From the NCBI GenBank assembly GCA_937139605.1, contig CAKZQG010000037.1:62001-126000 (forward strand): a stretch of DNA of 64,000 nucleotides, written 5' to 3'. The notes under the pieces are model-generated. The model was given only the letters and a program-made list of their open reading frames with translations, was not told where the DNA came from and did not search any database. The stretch comes from an uncultured bacterium. Lineage in GTDB: Bacteria > DRYD01. Shown piece after piece: positions 16,713 through 25,921 of this stretch (positions within the stretch are counted from its first letter, which is position 1; each line of letters starts with the position of its first letter). Position numbers and translations under genes: made by a program.

Positions 16713-19700
16713 ATGGAAAATTATTTTAAGGAATATAAGATTATTTCTAAGTTAAATATTATAGATCCTTTTTCTATTTACTATTTGGTTTCAAAAGATT
16801 CTAAAAATTATATCTTAAGAATTTTTAGTCAAAATTTAGATATCAATGATGAAATAATAGAAAAAGTTAAAGAAATAACTAAAGATTTACAGCAGCATTT
16901 ATGTGTTATTTATGATTTTGGTTATTATGATAAAAATTATTATCAGATATTAGAGTATCCTGTTTATGGGAGTTTAAGTAATTACATAAAAGAAAAATTA
17001 CTCACTAATAATGGAGTTAATAAAGATTACTTAAATCAAGTAATAGAGGAGTTATTAAAAGCTTTAAATGAAATTCATTCTAATGGTATTGGTATCCTTT
17101 TTTTTAATTCTGATAATATTTTTGTTAGGAGTTTATCAAAATTAGATTTGGTTTTTGTTAGTTTTAACATTCCTCCATTAATTGATAATGAGGAACTCTT
17201 TTTTGAGAACTTACTTAATAATTATAAAGATAGTTTAGCTCCTGAAAATCTTAATAATATATTTTCTTTTGAGTCTGATTATTACTCTTTGGGAAGGTTA
17301 GTTTATAGAATTTTTAAAAATAAAGAATTTTCTTCTTATGATTATGAAGCTATTAAGTATGATGTAGATATTCCTATTGATTATAAGGTATTACTTTTAG
17401 GGTTGTTAAGTAGTAATAATAAAAACAGGTTTTCTTTTAATGAAGTATCTTTATTCCTTAATAATAAAATTGATCTTCTCATTGATAAACTAGTTAATAT
17501 AACTAATATTAACTATGACTATATTAAAAATGTTCCTTTTGCTAATAAGGTATTTAGTAATTTAAAAGACTTATTTTTAGAGTTTGTTAAAACTAGGGAA
17601 AATTTTGATTTAGCTTTAAAATTATTTTTTAATTATCTTCTTAATAAGTTAAATCTAAATGATTATAGAATTTTTAATGAAATTAAAAGGGAACTAGAAG
17701 ATAAAAGTATAGTGTTTTCTATTTTTATTTCTGTAAAATTAGAGCAATTTTATTTATTTAATTTTTTAATTACCTTAGATTTGATTAAAATGGTTTTTAA
17801 AGATTCTAAGCATATTTTAGCTCCTTTTTTTATTAATTACATTGATTATTTATTTAGTAGTTCTTTTGAGTATTATAAAAATAGTATTTTTTATTTTTAT
17901 TCTATTTTTAGTAAATTATCAAACAAAAATATTAATTATTTAGAGAATTTTTTTTATAATCTTCAAAATTTAGTGTTGGATTTAGATTTTGAGTTTTACT
18001 CTAATTATTATCACTTAAAAAATAATAAAGGGATTTTTATTAGATTTTTAAATGATTTATTTAATGAAAAATTCATATTTTATAAAGGGTTTGATATTTT
18101 TTATTCAAAAATTGAGATAGAGATTTTTAAGGATCAACGAAAATTTATCCTTTTACCTAAAGATTACTTCCAAAAATTGAGTTCTGATTACGTTTTACCT
18201 AAGGAATTCAAGAACTTAGCTAATATGGATTTTAAAGACTATATTGATCTAATTAATTGGTTATTAAAAAATAGATCAAAACTAATTAGGGGTTCTGAGT
18301 TTATAAAAAATAAGCAAAAAATTCCTGAGTTAGATATCCTGTCTTATGAAAAGCTTTTTAATTCTAAAAATACTAAACGAAATATTAATTTTTCTAAAGT
18401 TTTTATTATTCTTATTTCTTTATTTCTATTTTTATCTATTTTTTGGTTTTTTGTTAATAATATTAAAAATCTTGAAAAATTATTTAGTAGTAATGTTAAA
18501 AATACTACTACTACTTTAATAAGCACTACTAATAATTTGTATTCTAATATTAATTATAGCAATTACAATAATTATTTTATATATGATCAATTGAACTCAG
18601 TTAAGATTAAGAAATTTGGAGGTAGTAGTTATGAAGAGTTTTATAACATCTATAATTTTCAAAATTATTATTATATTTTGGGGATAAGTAATTCTTTTGG
18701 TTTTGGTTCTTTTGATACTTTTATTGTTAAATTAGATTCTAATTTAAATTATATTTTCTCTTATTCTTATGGGAATTCTTTAGATAATGTTTCTTATAAG
18801 CTTTTACCTTATTTGGATTCATTTATTTTTATTGGTTACACTTCTAATCAAGATTCTAGTTATAACGCTCATATTGTCAAAATTAATAATGAAGGTAAAA
18901 TTATTTATCAATATGTTTTAAATGACCTTTATAATTCCCAGTTTCTGGATATAGCAACATATAAAGATGATTTAAATAAAAATACTTTAAATGAGAATTT
19001 ATTAGTTTTAGGGGAGTTTTATAATCAAAAAATTAATGCTTTTAATTCTTTTTTATTTTCTTGCTTGGATAATGGGAATTCTATTAAAAATGAAGTTTGT
19101 AAATTAATTTATACTCCATTTGAAAATCAATTCCTTAATATTTATTTTTTAAATAAAAATTTTATTTTGTTTGGTAATATTATTCAAAATAATGAAAATA
19201 TTTCTTATTTGAAACTAACTCAAAATTTAAAATTATTGAAATCTTTTAAAATTTATTATAATTATCATATAAATTTAATAAATTCTTTTATAAAAGATAA
19301 TTATATTATAGGAATTGGGGATGTATATATTGAAAATAAATTATGGCCTTTTATTGTTTTAATTGATTCTAATGATGATAAAATTTTAAAAGCATTTTTT
19401 TATAAAATTGATAACTCTATTTATCTTAAATCTGATATTGCTTTTAAGTTTATCTCTATATATTACTTTGATAATTATTATTATATCTTATCAAGCTTAT
19501 CTTTTTATAATAATAAAAAGTATTTTATTATTAAATTAGATAATGACTTTAATATTATTCAAATTAAGGAAATCAATTTAAACAAAGATGATAATTTAGG
19601 ATTTGATCAAATTCAATTGAATTATATATTTAAAAATATTTTAGTTGGAAAAATTGGGTATAAAGGTAATAATTTTGATGGATTACTTATTAAATTTTCC

Positions 19701-19904
19701 GATTTATCTGATATTGTTGAAAATAATTTATATAATCACGTTAATAATGGAAATGCATTTTATTTTAAAGATCTTATAGTTAAAGAAAATCTTAACATTA
19801 TTTGGGATAAATTGCTTTTAGATTTAGTTGATTTTAAAGCTAAATTAACTAAGTCTGATTTTAATAGTTTAAATTCTCTATGTGAAATCTATGATATAAA
19901 ATAG
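16713..19904 (+). CDS. Large membrane pseudokinase with extracytoplasmic beta-repeat domain
   Basis: A 1063-residue protein. Residues 1-250 have the length and layout of a Ser/Thr kinase fold: ILEYPVYGSL hinge-like, ALNEIHSNGIGILFF where HRDLKPEN is expected, and SDYYSLGRLVYRIF matching the alpha-F 'SDIYSLG' signature. The catalytic residues are lost: no glycine loop, Arg replaces the VAxK lysine (ILRIF), the HRD Asp is absent, and VSFN replaces DFG. A helical region follows, then one membrane helix (about 560-582) and a 440-residue C-terminal part. That part has repeated patterns such as 'YYILGISNSFGFGSFDTFIVKLD', shortened here, typical of a beta-propeller. Inference: a sensor that binds outside and signals through a non-catalytic kinase fold. 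Exceptionally Asn/Tyr/Phe-rich. Confidence 0.7.
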   Translation: MENYFKEYKIISKLNIIDPFSIYYLVSKDSKNYILRIFSQNLDINDEIIEKVKEITKDLQQHLCVIYDFGYYDKNYYQILEYPVYGSLSNYIKEKLLTNNGVNKDYLNQVIEELLKALNEIHSNGIGILFFNSDNIFVRSLSKLDLVFVSFNIPPLIDNEELFFENLLNNYKDSLAPENLNNIFSFESDYYSLGRLVYRIFKNKEFSSYDYEAIKYDVDIPIDYKVLLLGLLSSNNKNRFSFNEVSLFLNNKIDLLIDKLVNITNINYDYIKNVPFANKVFSNLKDLFLEFVKTRENFDLALKLFFNYLLNKLNLNDYRIFNEIKRELEDKSIVFSIFISVKLEQFYLFNFLITLDLIKMVFKDSKHILAPFFINYIDYLFSSSFEYYKNSIFYFYSIFSKLSNKNINYLENFFYNLQNLVLDLDFEFYSNYYHLKNNKGIFIRFLNDLFNEKFIFYKGFDIFYSKIEIEIFKDQRKFILLPKDYFQKLSSDYVLPKEFKNLANMDFKDYIDLINWLLKNRSKLIRGSEFIKNKQKIPELDILSYEKLFNSKNTKRNINFSKVFIILISLFLFLSIFWFFVNNIKNLEKLFSSNVKNTTTTLISTTNNLYSNINYSNYNNYFIYDQLNSVKIKKFGGSSYEEFYNIYNFQNYYYILGISNSFGFGSFDTFIVKLDSNLNYIFSYSYGNSLDNVSYKLLPYLDSFIFIGYTSNQDSSYNAHIVKINNEGKIIYQYVLNDLYNSQFLDIATYKDDLNKNTLNENLLVLGEFYNQKINAFNSFLFSCLDNGNSIKNEVCKLIYTPFENQFLNIYFLNKNFILFGNIIQNNENISYLKLTQNLKLLKSFKIYYNYHINLINSFIKDNYIIGIGDVYIENKLWPFIVLIDSNDDKILKAFFYKIDNSIYLKSDIAFKFISIYYFDNYYYILSSLSFYNNKKYFIIKLDNDFNIIQIKEINLNKDDNLGFDQIQLNYIFKNILVGKIGYKGNNFDGLLIKFSDLSDIVENNLYNHVNNGNAFYFKDLIVKENLNIIWDKLLLDLVDFKAKLTKSDFNSLNSLCEIYDIK

Positions 19905-19940
19905 AAATTAATTAAAGTAAATTAGAAAGGAGTGATTTAA

Positions 19941-21305
19941 TTGAGTTTATTAAATCAAGTTGAATCGTTTTTTGATGAAGCAGCTAGTTATTTAAGCTAT
20001 CCTAAGGAGTTGTTGGAACAGATAAAAGTATGTAATAGTGTTTTAAGTGTGTCATTTCCTATAAAAAGGGATAATGGGAAAATAGAGGTTATAAGTGGTT
20101 GGAGAGCTGAGCATAGTTTTCATAGATTACCTACAAAAGGTGGCATTAGGTTAAGCGAAAACGTAGATATTAGTGAGGTTATGGCTTTAGCTGCTTTAAT
20201 GAGTTATAAATGTGCTATTATGGATATCCCTTTTGGCGGAGCTAAAGGTGCTATAAAAATTAATCCTAAGTTATATTCTACTTCTGAATTAGAAAGAATT
20301 ATAAGGAGGTATACTTTTGAGCTTTATAGGAAGAATTTTATAGGCCCTGGGGTTGATGTTCCTGGACCTGATATGGGAACTAATGAACAGCATATGGCTT
20401 GGATTGCTGATACTTATATGGCTATTTCTAATGATCCTATGTATTATTTTGCTTCTGTTACTGGTAAGCCGGTTAATCAAGGAGGAATTAGAGGGAGAAA
20501 GCAAGCTACTGGACTTGGGGTTTTTTATGCTTTAAGTTATATATTCAAAGATCTAGAAAAAAAGACTATTGCTATTCAAGGATTTGGGAATGTTGGGTAT
20601 CATTTGGCTTATTATTTATTTAATGAACTTAATGCTAAGATAGTTGCTATTGCTGATGTTAGGGGAACTTTATTTAATCAAAATGGAATAAATGTTAATA
20701 AGCTTTATGAATATCAACAAGAACATGGAAGCATTGAAGGGTTTAATGATGGGATTTTTTATAAAGATTCTAATAAAGTTTTAGAAGTGGATTGTGATAT
20801 TTTAGTGCCTGCTGCTATTGAGAATGTTATAAATGAAAGTAATGTTAATAAGATAAAGGCTAAAGTGGTAGCAGAAGCAGCTAATGGACCTACTACTTTT
20901 AATGCTCATTTTAAACTACTTGAACTAGGTAAAATTGTTATTCCTGATATTTATCTTAATGCTGGTGGGGTTACTGTTTCTTATTTTGAGTGGCTTAAAA
21001 ATCTGTCTCATGTTAGATTTGGTAGATTAGATAAGCGTCTAAGAGAACAAAATAATTTATTATTAATAAAACAAATAGAGGAATTAACTAATAAAAAAGT
21101 AAATGAAAGGGATTTAGAGATTTTAAAGAGAGGGCCTAAGGAAGAGGATGTTGTGAAATCTGGGTTATATGATACTATGGTTTCTGCTTATGAAGAAATA
21201 TTAGAATATTCTAATAAGTATAAAACTGATTTAAAGACCGCTGCTTTTATTGTCGCTATTAATAAAATCGCTATTACTTATGAACAATTGGGGATTTTTC
21301 CATAA
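19941..21305 (+). CDS. gdhA: Glu/Leu/Phe/Val dehydrogenase (glutamate dehydrogenase)
   Basis: NAD(P)-dependent glutamate dehydrogenase linking 2-oxoglutarate and ammonia. The substrate domain has THRLPxKGGIR-like SFHRLPTKGGIRLS and the catalytic-lysine segment PFGGAKGAIKI (near residue 110). GPGVDVPGPDMGT follows, then the Rossmann domain with IQGFGNVG (near 213). It ends in the usual C-terminal helices. At 454 residues it is somewhat longer than the 415-residue clostridial forms. It starts with TTG, supported by AAAGGAGTGAT upstream and by the alignment. GDH is indicated over leucine dehydrogenase by PxGGIR..KGG and size; substrate specificity is not proven. Confidence 0.93.
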   Translation: MSLLNQVESFFDEAASYLSYPKELLEQIKVCNSVLSVSFPIKRDNGKIEVISGWRAEHSFHRLPTKGGIRLSENVDISEVMALAALMSYKCAIMDIPFGGAKGAIKINPKLYSTSELERIIRRYTFELYRKNFIGPGVDVPGPDMGTNEQHMAWIADTYMAISNDPMYYFASVTGKPVNQGGIRGRKQATGLGVFYALSYIFKDLEKKTIAIQGFGNVGYHLAYYLFNELNAKIVAIADVRGTLFNQNGINVNKLYEYQQEHGSIEGFNDGIFYKDSNKVLEVDCDILVPAAIENVINESNVNKIKAKVVAEAANGPTTFNAHFKLLELGKIVIPDIYLNAGGVTVSYFEWLKNLSHVRFGRLDKRLREQNNLLLIKQIEELTNKKVNERDLEILKRGPKEEDVVKSGLYDTMVSAYEEILEYSNKYKTDLKTAAFIVAINKIAITYEQLGIFP

Positions 21306-21352
21306 TTTTATTATTTTTTTAGTTTATTAAATTTTTAAGTGGGGGTGTTTTT

Positions 21353-22945
21353 ATGAAGATTTATTTTAGTGGTATTGGTGGCATAGGTATGAGCGCTTTA
21401 GCTCAAATATCTCTAAATCAAGGATTTACAGTATTAGGTAGTGATATAAAGAAAACTTTTATTACTGATAAGCTACAAAAACTCGGTATAAAGATATTTT
21501 ATGAACAAAGTGCTAATAATATTGATAGTTCTATTGATTTATTAGTATATTCTTCTTCTATAGATGAAGAGAATCCTGAGATAAAAAAAGCTAAGGAATT
21601 AGGAATAAATATTATTCATAGGTCTGATTATTTACAGGAGATTATAAAAAATCATAAGGTTATAGCTATAACTGGTAGTTCTGGCAAAACTACTACTTCT
21701 TCTTTAACTTCTTTTGGATTTAATAAAATGGAGATAAAAACTAATGGAATTATTGGGGGGTGGGTTAGAGAATGGGATTCTAATGTAATTTATTTTAACG
21801 ATTCTGATATAACTGTTATAGAAGCTGACGAATCCGATGGTTCCCTTATTAATTATAATCCTGTTATTTCTGTTATTAATGATTTATCTATTGATTTAAA
21901 TATTAACTCTCCTAAGTTTAAAAATGTTCCTATTGATAACCTTAAGTATGCTTTATATGAAATTTTTTTTAATTATGTTAAAAAAATAGTATCTAATAAT
22001 GGTAAGGTTATTTTTTCGTTGGATAACAGTGTATTAGATTTTATTAAGTATTTTAATTTATGGGATTATATTAAGGATTTTTATTTTTATGGAAGTTATG
22101 AAGATTTTATTAATAATAAAGATTTTTTAAAGGACTTTAATTATAAACTTTTGTATTATCAGGATGTTGATTTTTATGTTAATAACGGAAATCCTTATAT
22201 TTCTTCTGATTTATTTTATCTTAATAATGAAGATAATCAGGTTTCAATTGATTCTTTGGGTAAATTGAGTTTAGCTACTATTGGTAAGTATAATTTATAT
22301 AATTCTTTAGCTGCTGTTTGGGTTTTTATTATTTATAATCAGATGTTTAATAATTTTAATGATTTTAAAAAATTAAAAAGTAATGTTATTAAATTTATTA
22401 ATGGGTTATATAATTTTTTAGGGCCTAAGAGAAGATTTGAAATTTTATATAATAATTTAATTGATATTGATGGTAATTCATCAAGATTAGTAGTAGTAGA
22501 TGATTATGCTCATAATCCTAAGAAAATTTATTCTTTGGTTTCTAATTTAGCTTTATTTTATAAAGATTATTATAAAGTAGTTATTTATCAACCTCATAGA
22601 TATACTAGAACTTTAATATTTTGGCAAGATTTAAAGTATGTTTTTAAAGATGTAGATTTATTAGTTATTTTACCTATATATACAGCAAATGAGAGTCCTA
22701 TTATTGGAATCTCTTCTGAAAATTTAACTAAAGAAATTCTTAAAAATAAAGAATCCCTTAATATTGATGAAATTATTTATATTGAAAGTTATGAAGTTTT
22801 AGAAAAAACTTTGTTATCTAAGTTAAGGGTTTTAAAAGATAAAGTAATTGTATTTGTGGGGGCTGGTAGTATCACTAATTTCGCTAATTCCTTTGCTAAT
22901 AATATTAAACTTAGTTTTAATAAATCCATTTCTAATTTAAAATAA
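21353..22945 (+). CDS. murC: UDP-N-acetylmuramate--L-alanine ligase, divergent
   Basis: First Mur ligase of peptidoglycan synthesis, 530 residues (usual 450-480). N-terminal FSGIGGIGMSALAQI is the family Rossmann signature. The ATP loop reads TGSSGKTTT, where nearly all MurC proteins have GTHGKTTT. EADESDGS is intact, but the 'DH' after it (usually N-x-x-x-DHxD) reads VINDLSIDLN, so a Mg-binding His appears lost. The C-terminal domain keeps DDYAHNPKK, QPHRYTRT, ANESPIIGISSE and GAGSI. The gene is read through without breaks. Mpl is an alternative, but PHRYTRT plus GISSE fit MurC. GTGGGGG precedes the ATG. mrdA is the next gene. Confidence 0.9.
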   Translation: MKIYFSGIGGIGMSALAQISLNQGFTVLGSDIKKTFITDKLQKLGIKIFYEQSANNIDSSIDLLVYSSSIDEENPEIKKAKELGINIIHRSDYLQEIIKNHKVIAITGSSGKTTTSSLTSFGFNKMEIKTNGIIGGWVREWDSNVIYFNDSDITVIEADESDGSLINYNPVISVINDLSIDLNINSPKFKNVPIDNLKYALYEIFFNYVKKIVSNNGKVIFSLDNSVLDFIKYFNLWDYIKDFYFYGSYEDFINNKDFLKDFNYKLLYYQDVDFYVNNGNPYISSDLFYLNNEDNQVSIDSLGKLSLATIGKYNLYNSLAAVWVFIIYNQMFNNFNDFKKLKSNVIKFINGLYNFLGPKRRFEILYNNLIDIDGNSSRLVVVDDYAHNPKKIYSLVSNLALFYKDYYKVVIYQPHRYTRTLIFWQDLKYVFKDVDLLVILPIYTANESPIIGISSENLTKEILKNKESLNIDEIIYIESYEVLEKTLLSKLRVLKDKVIVFVGAGSITNFANSFANNIKLSFNKSISNLK

Positions 22946-22988
22946 AAAAATATAAACAAGATATATTAAATCAAAATTAAAATAATAA

Positions 22989-24716
22989 ATGAGATATATT
23001 TTTATAATATTTATTTTAGGTTATAGTTGGGTATTTTTTAATTTACTTAAGATCCATTTTCTTAAGCATAATATATTTAAACAAAAATTATATCAATTTA
23101 CTACTATAACTATTTATACTCCACCTAATAGGGCCTTAATTTTAGACAGAAATTTAAAAGAGATAGCTCAAAATAAATCCGAATTAGCTATAACTATTCA
23201 AAAAACAAAGCTCCAATTACTTGATAAAACTACTAAACAAAAAATTATAAATTCTTTAAATAAATATTTTAACAATGATATCCAAAAGTTAATTTCTGAA
23301 TCATATGTAGATAAAGTTATAATAAAGAAAAAACCTGATATAAATGATATTTCATTTATAACTGAAAATTTATATTATTTATATGGAGTTAATGTTGATA
23401 TATTTTTTAAAAGATATTATCCTTATAAATCTGCATTGTCTTTTATAACAGGTTTTGTTAATATGCCTTCTTCTGAAGAAATTAAAAATAATTCTGAATT
23501 ATTTTACTATGATTACGTAGGTAAAGATGGTTTAGAAAAAGAATATGATGATTTTTTAAGAGGAAAATTAGGATATATAAAGTATCAAATAGAGCCCGAT
23601 GGAACTCCATTTAAAATCCTAGATAAGATAGAACCAATTAATAACTATACTCTTAAAACTACTATTGATGTTAATATTCAATTATTTATTTATAATGAAT
23701 TAAAAAAATTGTGTGATAATTTAAGTATTAAGAATAACCAGCCAGTTGGGGGTAGTGTAGTTTTAATAAAGACTAATGGAGAAGTTTTAGCTTTAGTTAG
23801 TTATCCTTCTTATGATCCTAATACATTAGAACCTGATTATAATAATATTATAAAAAAGTATCCTAGTTTTTCTTTTTATTTAAATAGAGCAATTTCAGGG
23901 GAATATCCTCCAGCTTCTACTTTCAAAATTATTACCTCTTTAGCTGCTTTAAATGAAAATATTATAGATGATAAAACTAAAATATATTGCCCGGGATATT
24001 TTTTTGTAGGAAATCATCCATTTTATTGTTTTAATACTTTTGGACATGGATATCTAGATATCTATTCTGCTTTGGCTTATTCTTGTGATGTATTTTATTA
24101 CCAATTGGGATATAAGTTAGGGATTGATAAAATTAAGAAATATTGTGAGATCTTGGGACTATCTAAACCTACTGGTATTGATTTACCTTATGAAGCTAAT
24201 GGACTTATTCCAGATAAATCATATAAAATGAAATATTTTAATGAAGAATGGACTAAGGGGGATGATGTTAATTCTGCTATTGGGCAAGGGATGGTTTTAG
24301 TTACTCCTATACAGATGGCTGTTGCTGTTAATTCTATTGCAACTGGTTATAAAATTACCCCTTTTATTAATTATCAAAATATCTCAAAAAAAATAAAATT
24401 AAATATTAATCAAAAAAAATTAAGAATAATAAGAGAATCTATGAGGAATGCTGTTGATTTTGGAACTGCTTCGGTTGTTAAATATAAAGTAAAGAAATAT
24501 GTTGTAGCTGGTAAAACAGGTACTGCTGAAGTACCGGCTAATTCTAATAACCCTAAAGGATTAAATAATACTTGGTTTGTTTGTTTTTTTGATTTTTATA
24601 AGCCTGAGTATGTTTTAGTTGTTTCTTTAGAGGGTAGTGGAGGTTATGGTGGAGAGTATGCAGCTAACTTAGCTGCTGATATTATTAATTTTATTACTAC
24701 AAAATTAAACTACTAA
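22989..24716 (+). CDS. mrdA: Penicillin-binding protein 2, transpeptidase of cell elongation
   Basis: Class B PBP of the rod complex, 575 residues. One N-terminal membrane helix (about 3-20), a pedestal domain (NRALILDRN near 45), then FxxGYVG-like ITGFVN and GKDGLEKEYDDFLRG, which are specific for PBP2 (MrdA). Transpeptidase motifs: S-x-x-K in PPASTFKI (Ser310, Lys313), S-x-N-type SCD in YSCDVFYYQLG, and KTG in AGKTGTAEVP. The SCD form is usual for PBP2. IGQGMVLVTPIQMA is another family mark. No mreBCD or rodA lies in the window. No ribosome site is evident before ATG 22989. Confidence 0.93.
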   Translation: MRYIFIIFILGYSWVFFNLLKIHFLKHNIFKQKLYQFTTITIYTPPNRALILDRNLKEIAQNKSELAITIQKTKLQLLDKTTKQKIINSLNKYFNNDIQKLISESYVDKVIIKKKPDINDISFITENLYYLYGVNVDIFFKRYYPYKSALSFITGFVNMPSSEEIKNNSELFYYDYVGKDGLEKEYDDFLRGKLGYIKYQIEPDGTPFKILDKIEPINNYTLKTTIDVNIQLFIYNELKKLCDNLSIKNNQPVGGSVVLIKTNGEVLALVSYPSYDPNTLEPDYNNIIKKYPSFSFYLNRAISGEYPPASTFKIITSLAALNENIIDDKTKIYCPGYFFVGNHPFYCFNTFGHGYLDIYSALAYSCDVFYYQLGYKLGIDKIKKYCEILGLSKPTGIDLPYEANGLIPDKSYKMKYFNEEWTKGDDVNSAIGQGMVLVTPIQMAVAVNSIATGYKITPFINYQNISKKIKLNINQKKLRIIRESMRNAVDFGTASVVKYKVKKYVVAGKTGTAEVPANSNNPKGLNNTWFVCFFDFYKPEYVLVVSLEGSGGYGGEYAANLAADIINFITTKLNY

Positions 24717-24863
24717 AAAATTAAATTTATATTAAAGGAATTTATAAAAAAATTTTATTATTGTATTTTTTTATATAATTTAAAAAGGATTTTTATTATG
24801 TAAAAAGAATATCAAAGATGTAAGCTTTTATTTTTGGATAAAAAATAATTAGGAGGTGAAATT

Positions 24864-24932
24864 ATGGGTTGGTGGTGGTTAGTGTTGTTAGCTATTATAT
24901 TAGTAGGATTATCTTATCCCGATACTTTCTAA
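24864..24932 (+). CDS. 22-residue Trp-rich membrane micropeptide
   Basis: A short open frame, MGWWWLVLLAIILVGL then SYPDTF and a TAA stop. It is preceded by a near-perfect AGGAGGTGA (24851-24859) with a 7-nt gap from AGGAGG to the ATG, among the strongest ribosome sites in the window. Residues 3-16 form one hydrophobic helix with three consecutive Trp at its N-terminal edge, and the tail is short and acidic. No known small-protein family is recognised; it does not match CydX, KdpF or YjcZ. It stands alone between mrdA and the zinc-ribbon gene in otherwise non-coding, very AT-rich DNA. The ribosome site is the main evidence for translation. Confidence 0.6.
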   Translation: MGWWWLVLLAIILVGLSYPDTF

Positions 24933-25299
24933 AATATACCTAAAACTAAAAAATAATACTTTAAAAATAAATTTTTTATTAAAAAATACTAATAATTTAT
25001 CTAATAAGCTAATAAATAATTTTAATTAATTATTTTAATAAAACTTAATAAAGGTACATATCCTTTAATAATTAGGTGAGTTTTACAAAGTAGGGTTTTT
25101 ACATATAGTATTCGTATAATAGTGTTTGCTTAAGTAGGAGATATGTAGTAGTTTGAAGCTCAAGTTTCTAAAGTTGCTGTTATTCAAGCTAATAATACTT
25201 ATATAAGTGAAGATAAAAATGTAATAACTAATGATAATTGTTATGTAAGGAGTATTATTAAGGTATATCGCTCTCATTTAATTAGGAGGTGTGTTTATA
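24933..25299 (+). other. Gene-poor spacer with a possible coding remnant
   Basis: The first 150 bases are almost pure A/T with no gene. From about 25094 one frame reads as coding-like sequence with ordinary composition for this genome, but it is interrupted by TAA near 25133 and by TAG TAG at 25146-25151. It then stays open from 25152 to 25323 with no upstream start (for example KVAVIQANNTYISEDKN). It runs out of frame into the zinc-ribbon gene. A decayed gene is possible, and chance is not excluded. AAAGG/CCTTT near 25050-25067 forms a weak hairpin. No tRNA or promoter could be identified with confidence. Confidence 0.4.
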
Positions 25300-25878
25300 A
25301 TGTTATGTCCAAGGTGTTTAGTTAATTCTAAGGAAATTAATCTTGAGAGTACTGTTTTAGAAGGGATAGAATTAGATTTATGCTCTGAATGTGGGGGAAT
25401 CTGGTTTGATAAACAAGAATTAGCTTCAGCTATATCCTTAGATAAACAAGCTATAATCAACTTCCAGGATAAGTTAGCTAACTTAAAAACTAGTGATGTT
25501 AAAAATACTGAGAATGTAGAATCTAAAGATTATTCTTTAAATTGCCCTAAATGTAATTCAGTTATGAATAAATATAAGTATATGTATACTTCAAATATTT
25601 ATATAGATTCTTGTGATAAATGTGAGGGTATCTGGATTGATAGAGGAGAATTATTAAATATAGTTAATTATTTAGAAGAAGCAAGTAAAGTAGATCCTGA
25701 AAAAGAAGCTGAAGTATTAGCTAAAATCCAGCAAATAAAAAAAGAATACGAATTAAAAGAAAAAGAATTTGTTGATAGTTTGGTTAAGATGGATGATAAA
25801 GCAAAAAATCCTATTACCAAAGGGTTAGGTGAAGTATTACAAGCTATTTACTCCTTCTTATATAAAAGAGGATTGTAA
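25300..25878 (+). CDS. Protein with two TFIIB-type zinc ribbons
   Basis: A 192-residue soluble protein with two zf-TFIIB-like modules. Module 1 (residues 1-40) has LCPRCL and LCSECGGIWFDKQEL; module 2 (about 80-125) has LNCPKCNSVM and SCDKCEGIWIDRGEL. The CxxC pairs and the G-G/E-IW-D-x-x-EL segments are the family hallmark. A charged helical tail follows, rich in Lys/Glu (about 125-175). ATG 25300 is chosen over the earlier GTG 25291, because AGGAGG (25284-25289) sits too close to the GTG. Function of such proteins is not established; nucleic-acid binding is assumed from the ribbon fold. Confidence 0.85.
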   Translation: MLCPRCLVNSKEINLESTVLEGIELDLCSECGGIWFDKQELASAISLDKQAIINFQDKLANLKTSDVKNTENVESKDYSLNCPKCNSVMNKYKYMYTSNIYIDSCDKCEGIWIDRGELLNIVNYLEEASKVDPEKEAEVLAKIQQIKKEYELKEKEFVDSLVKMDDKAKNPITKGLGEVLQAIYSFLYKRGL

Positions 25879-25921
25879 TAGGATATATAATCTATAAATA
25901 TTAAAAGAGGGGTTTTATAAG

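Noticed and set aside
24717-25290. tRNA or CRISPR-like content in the largest gap
   Set aside because: No cloverleaf, no CCA end, no regular repeat-spacer pattern was found.
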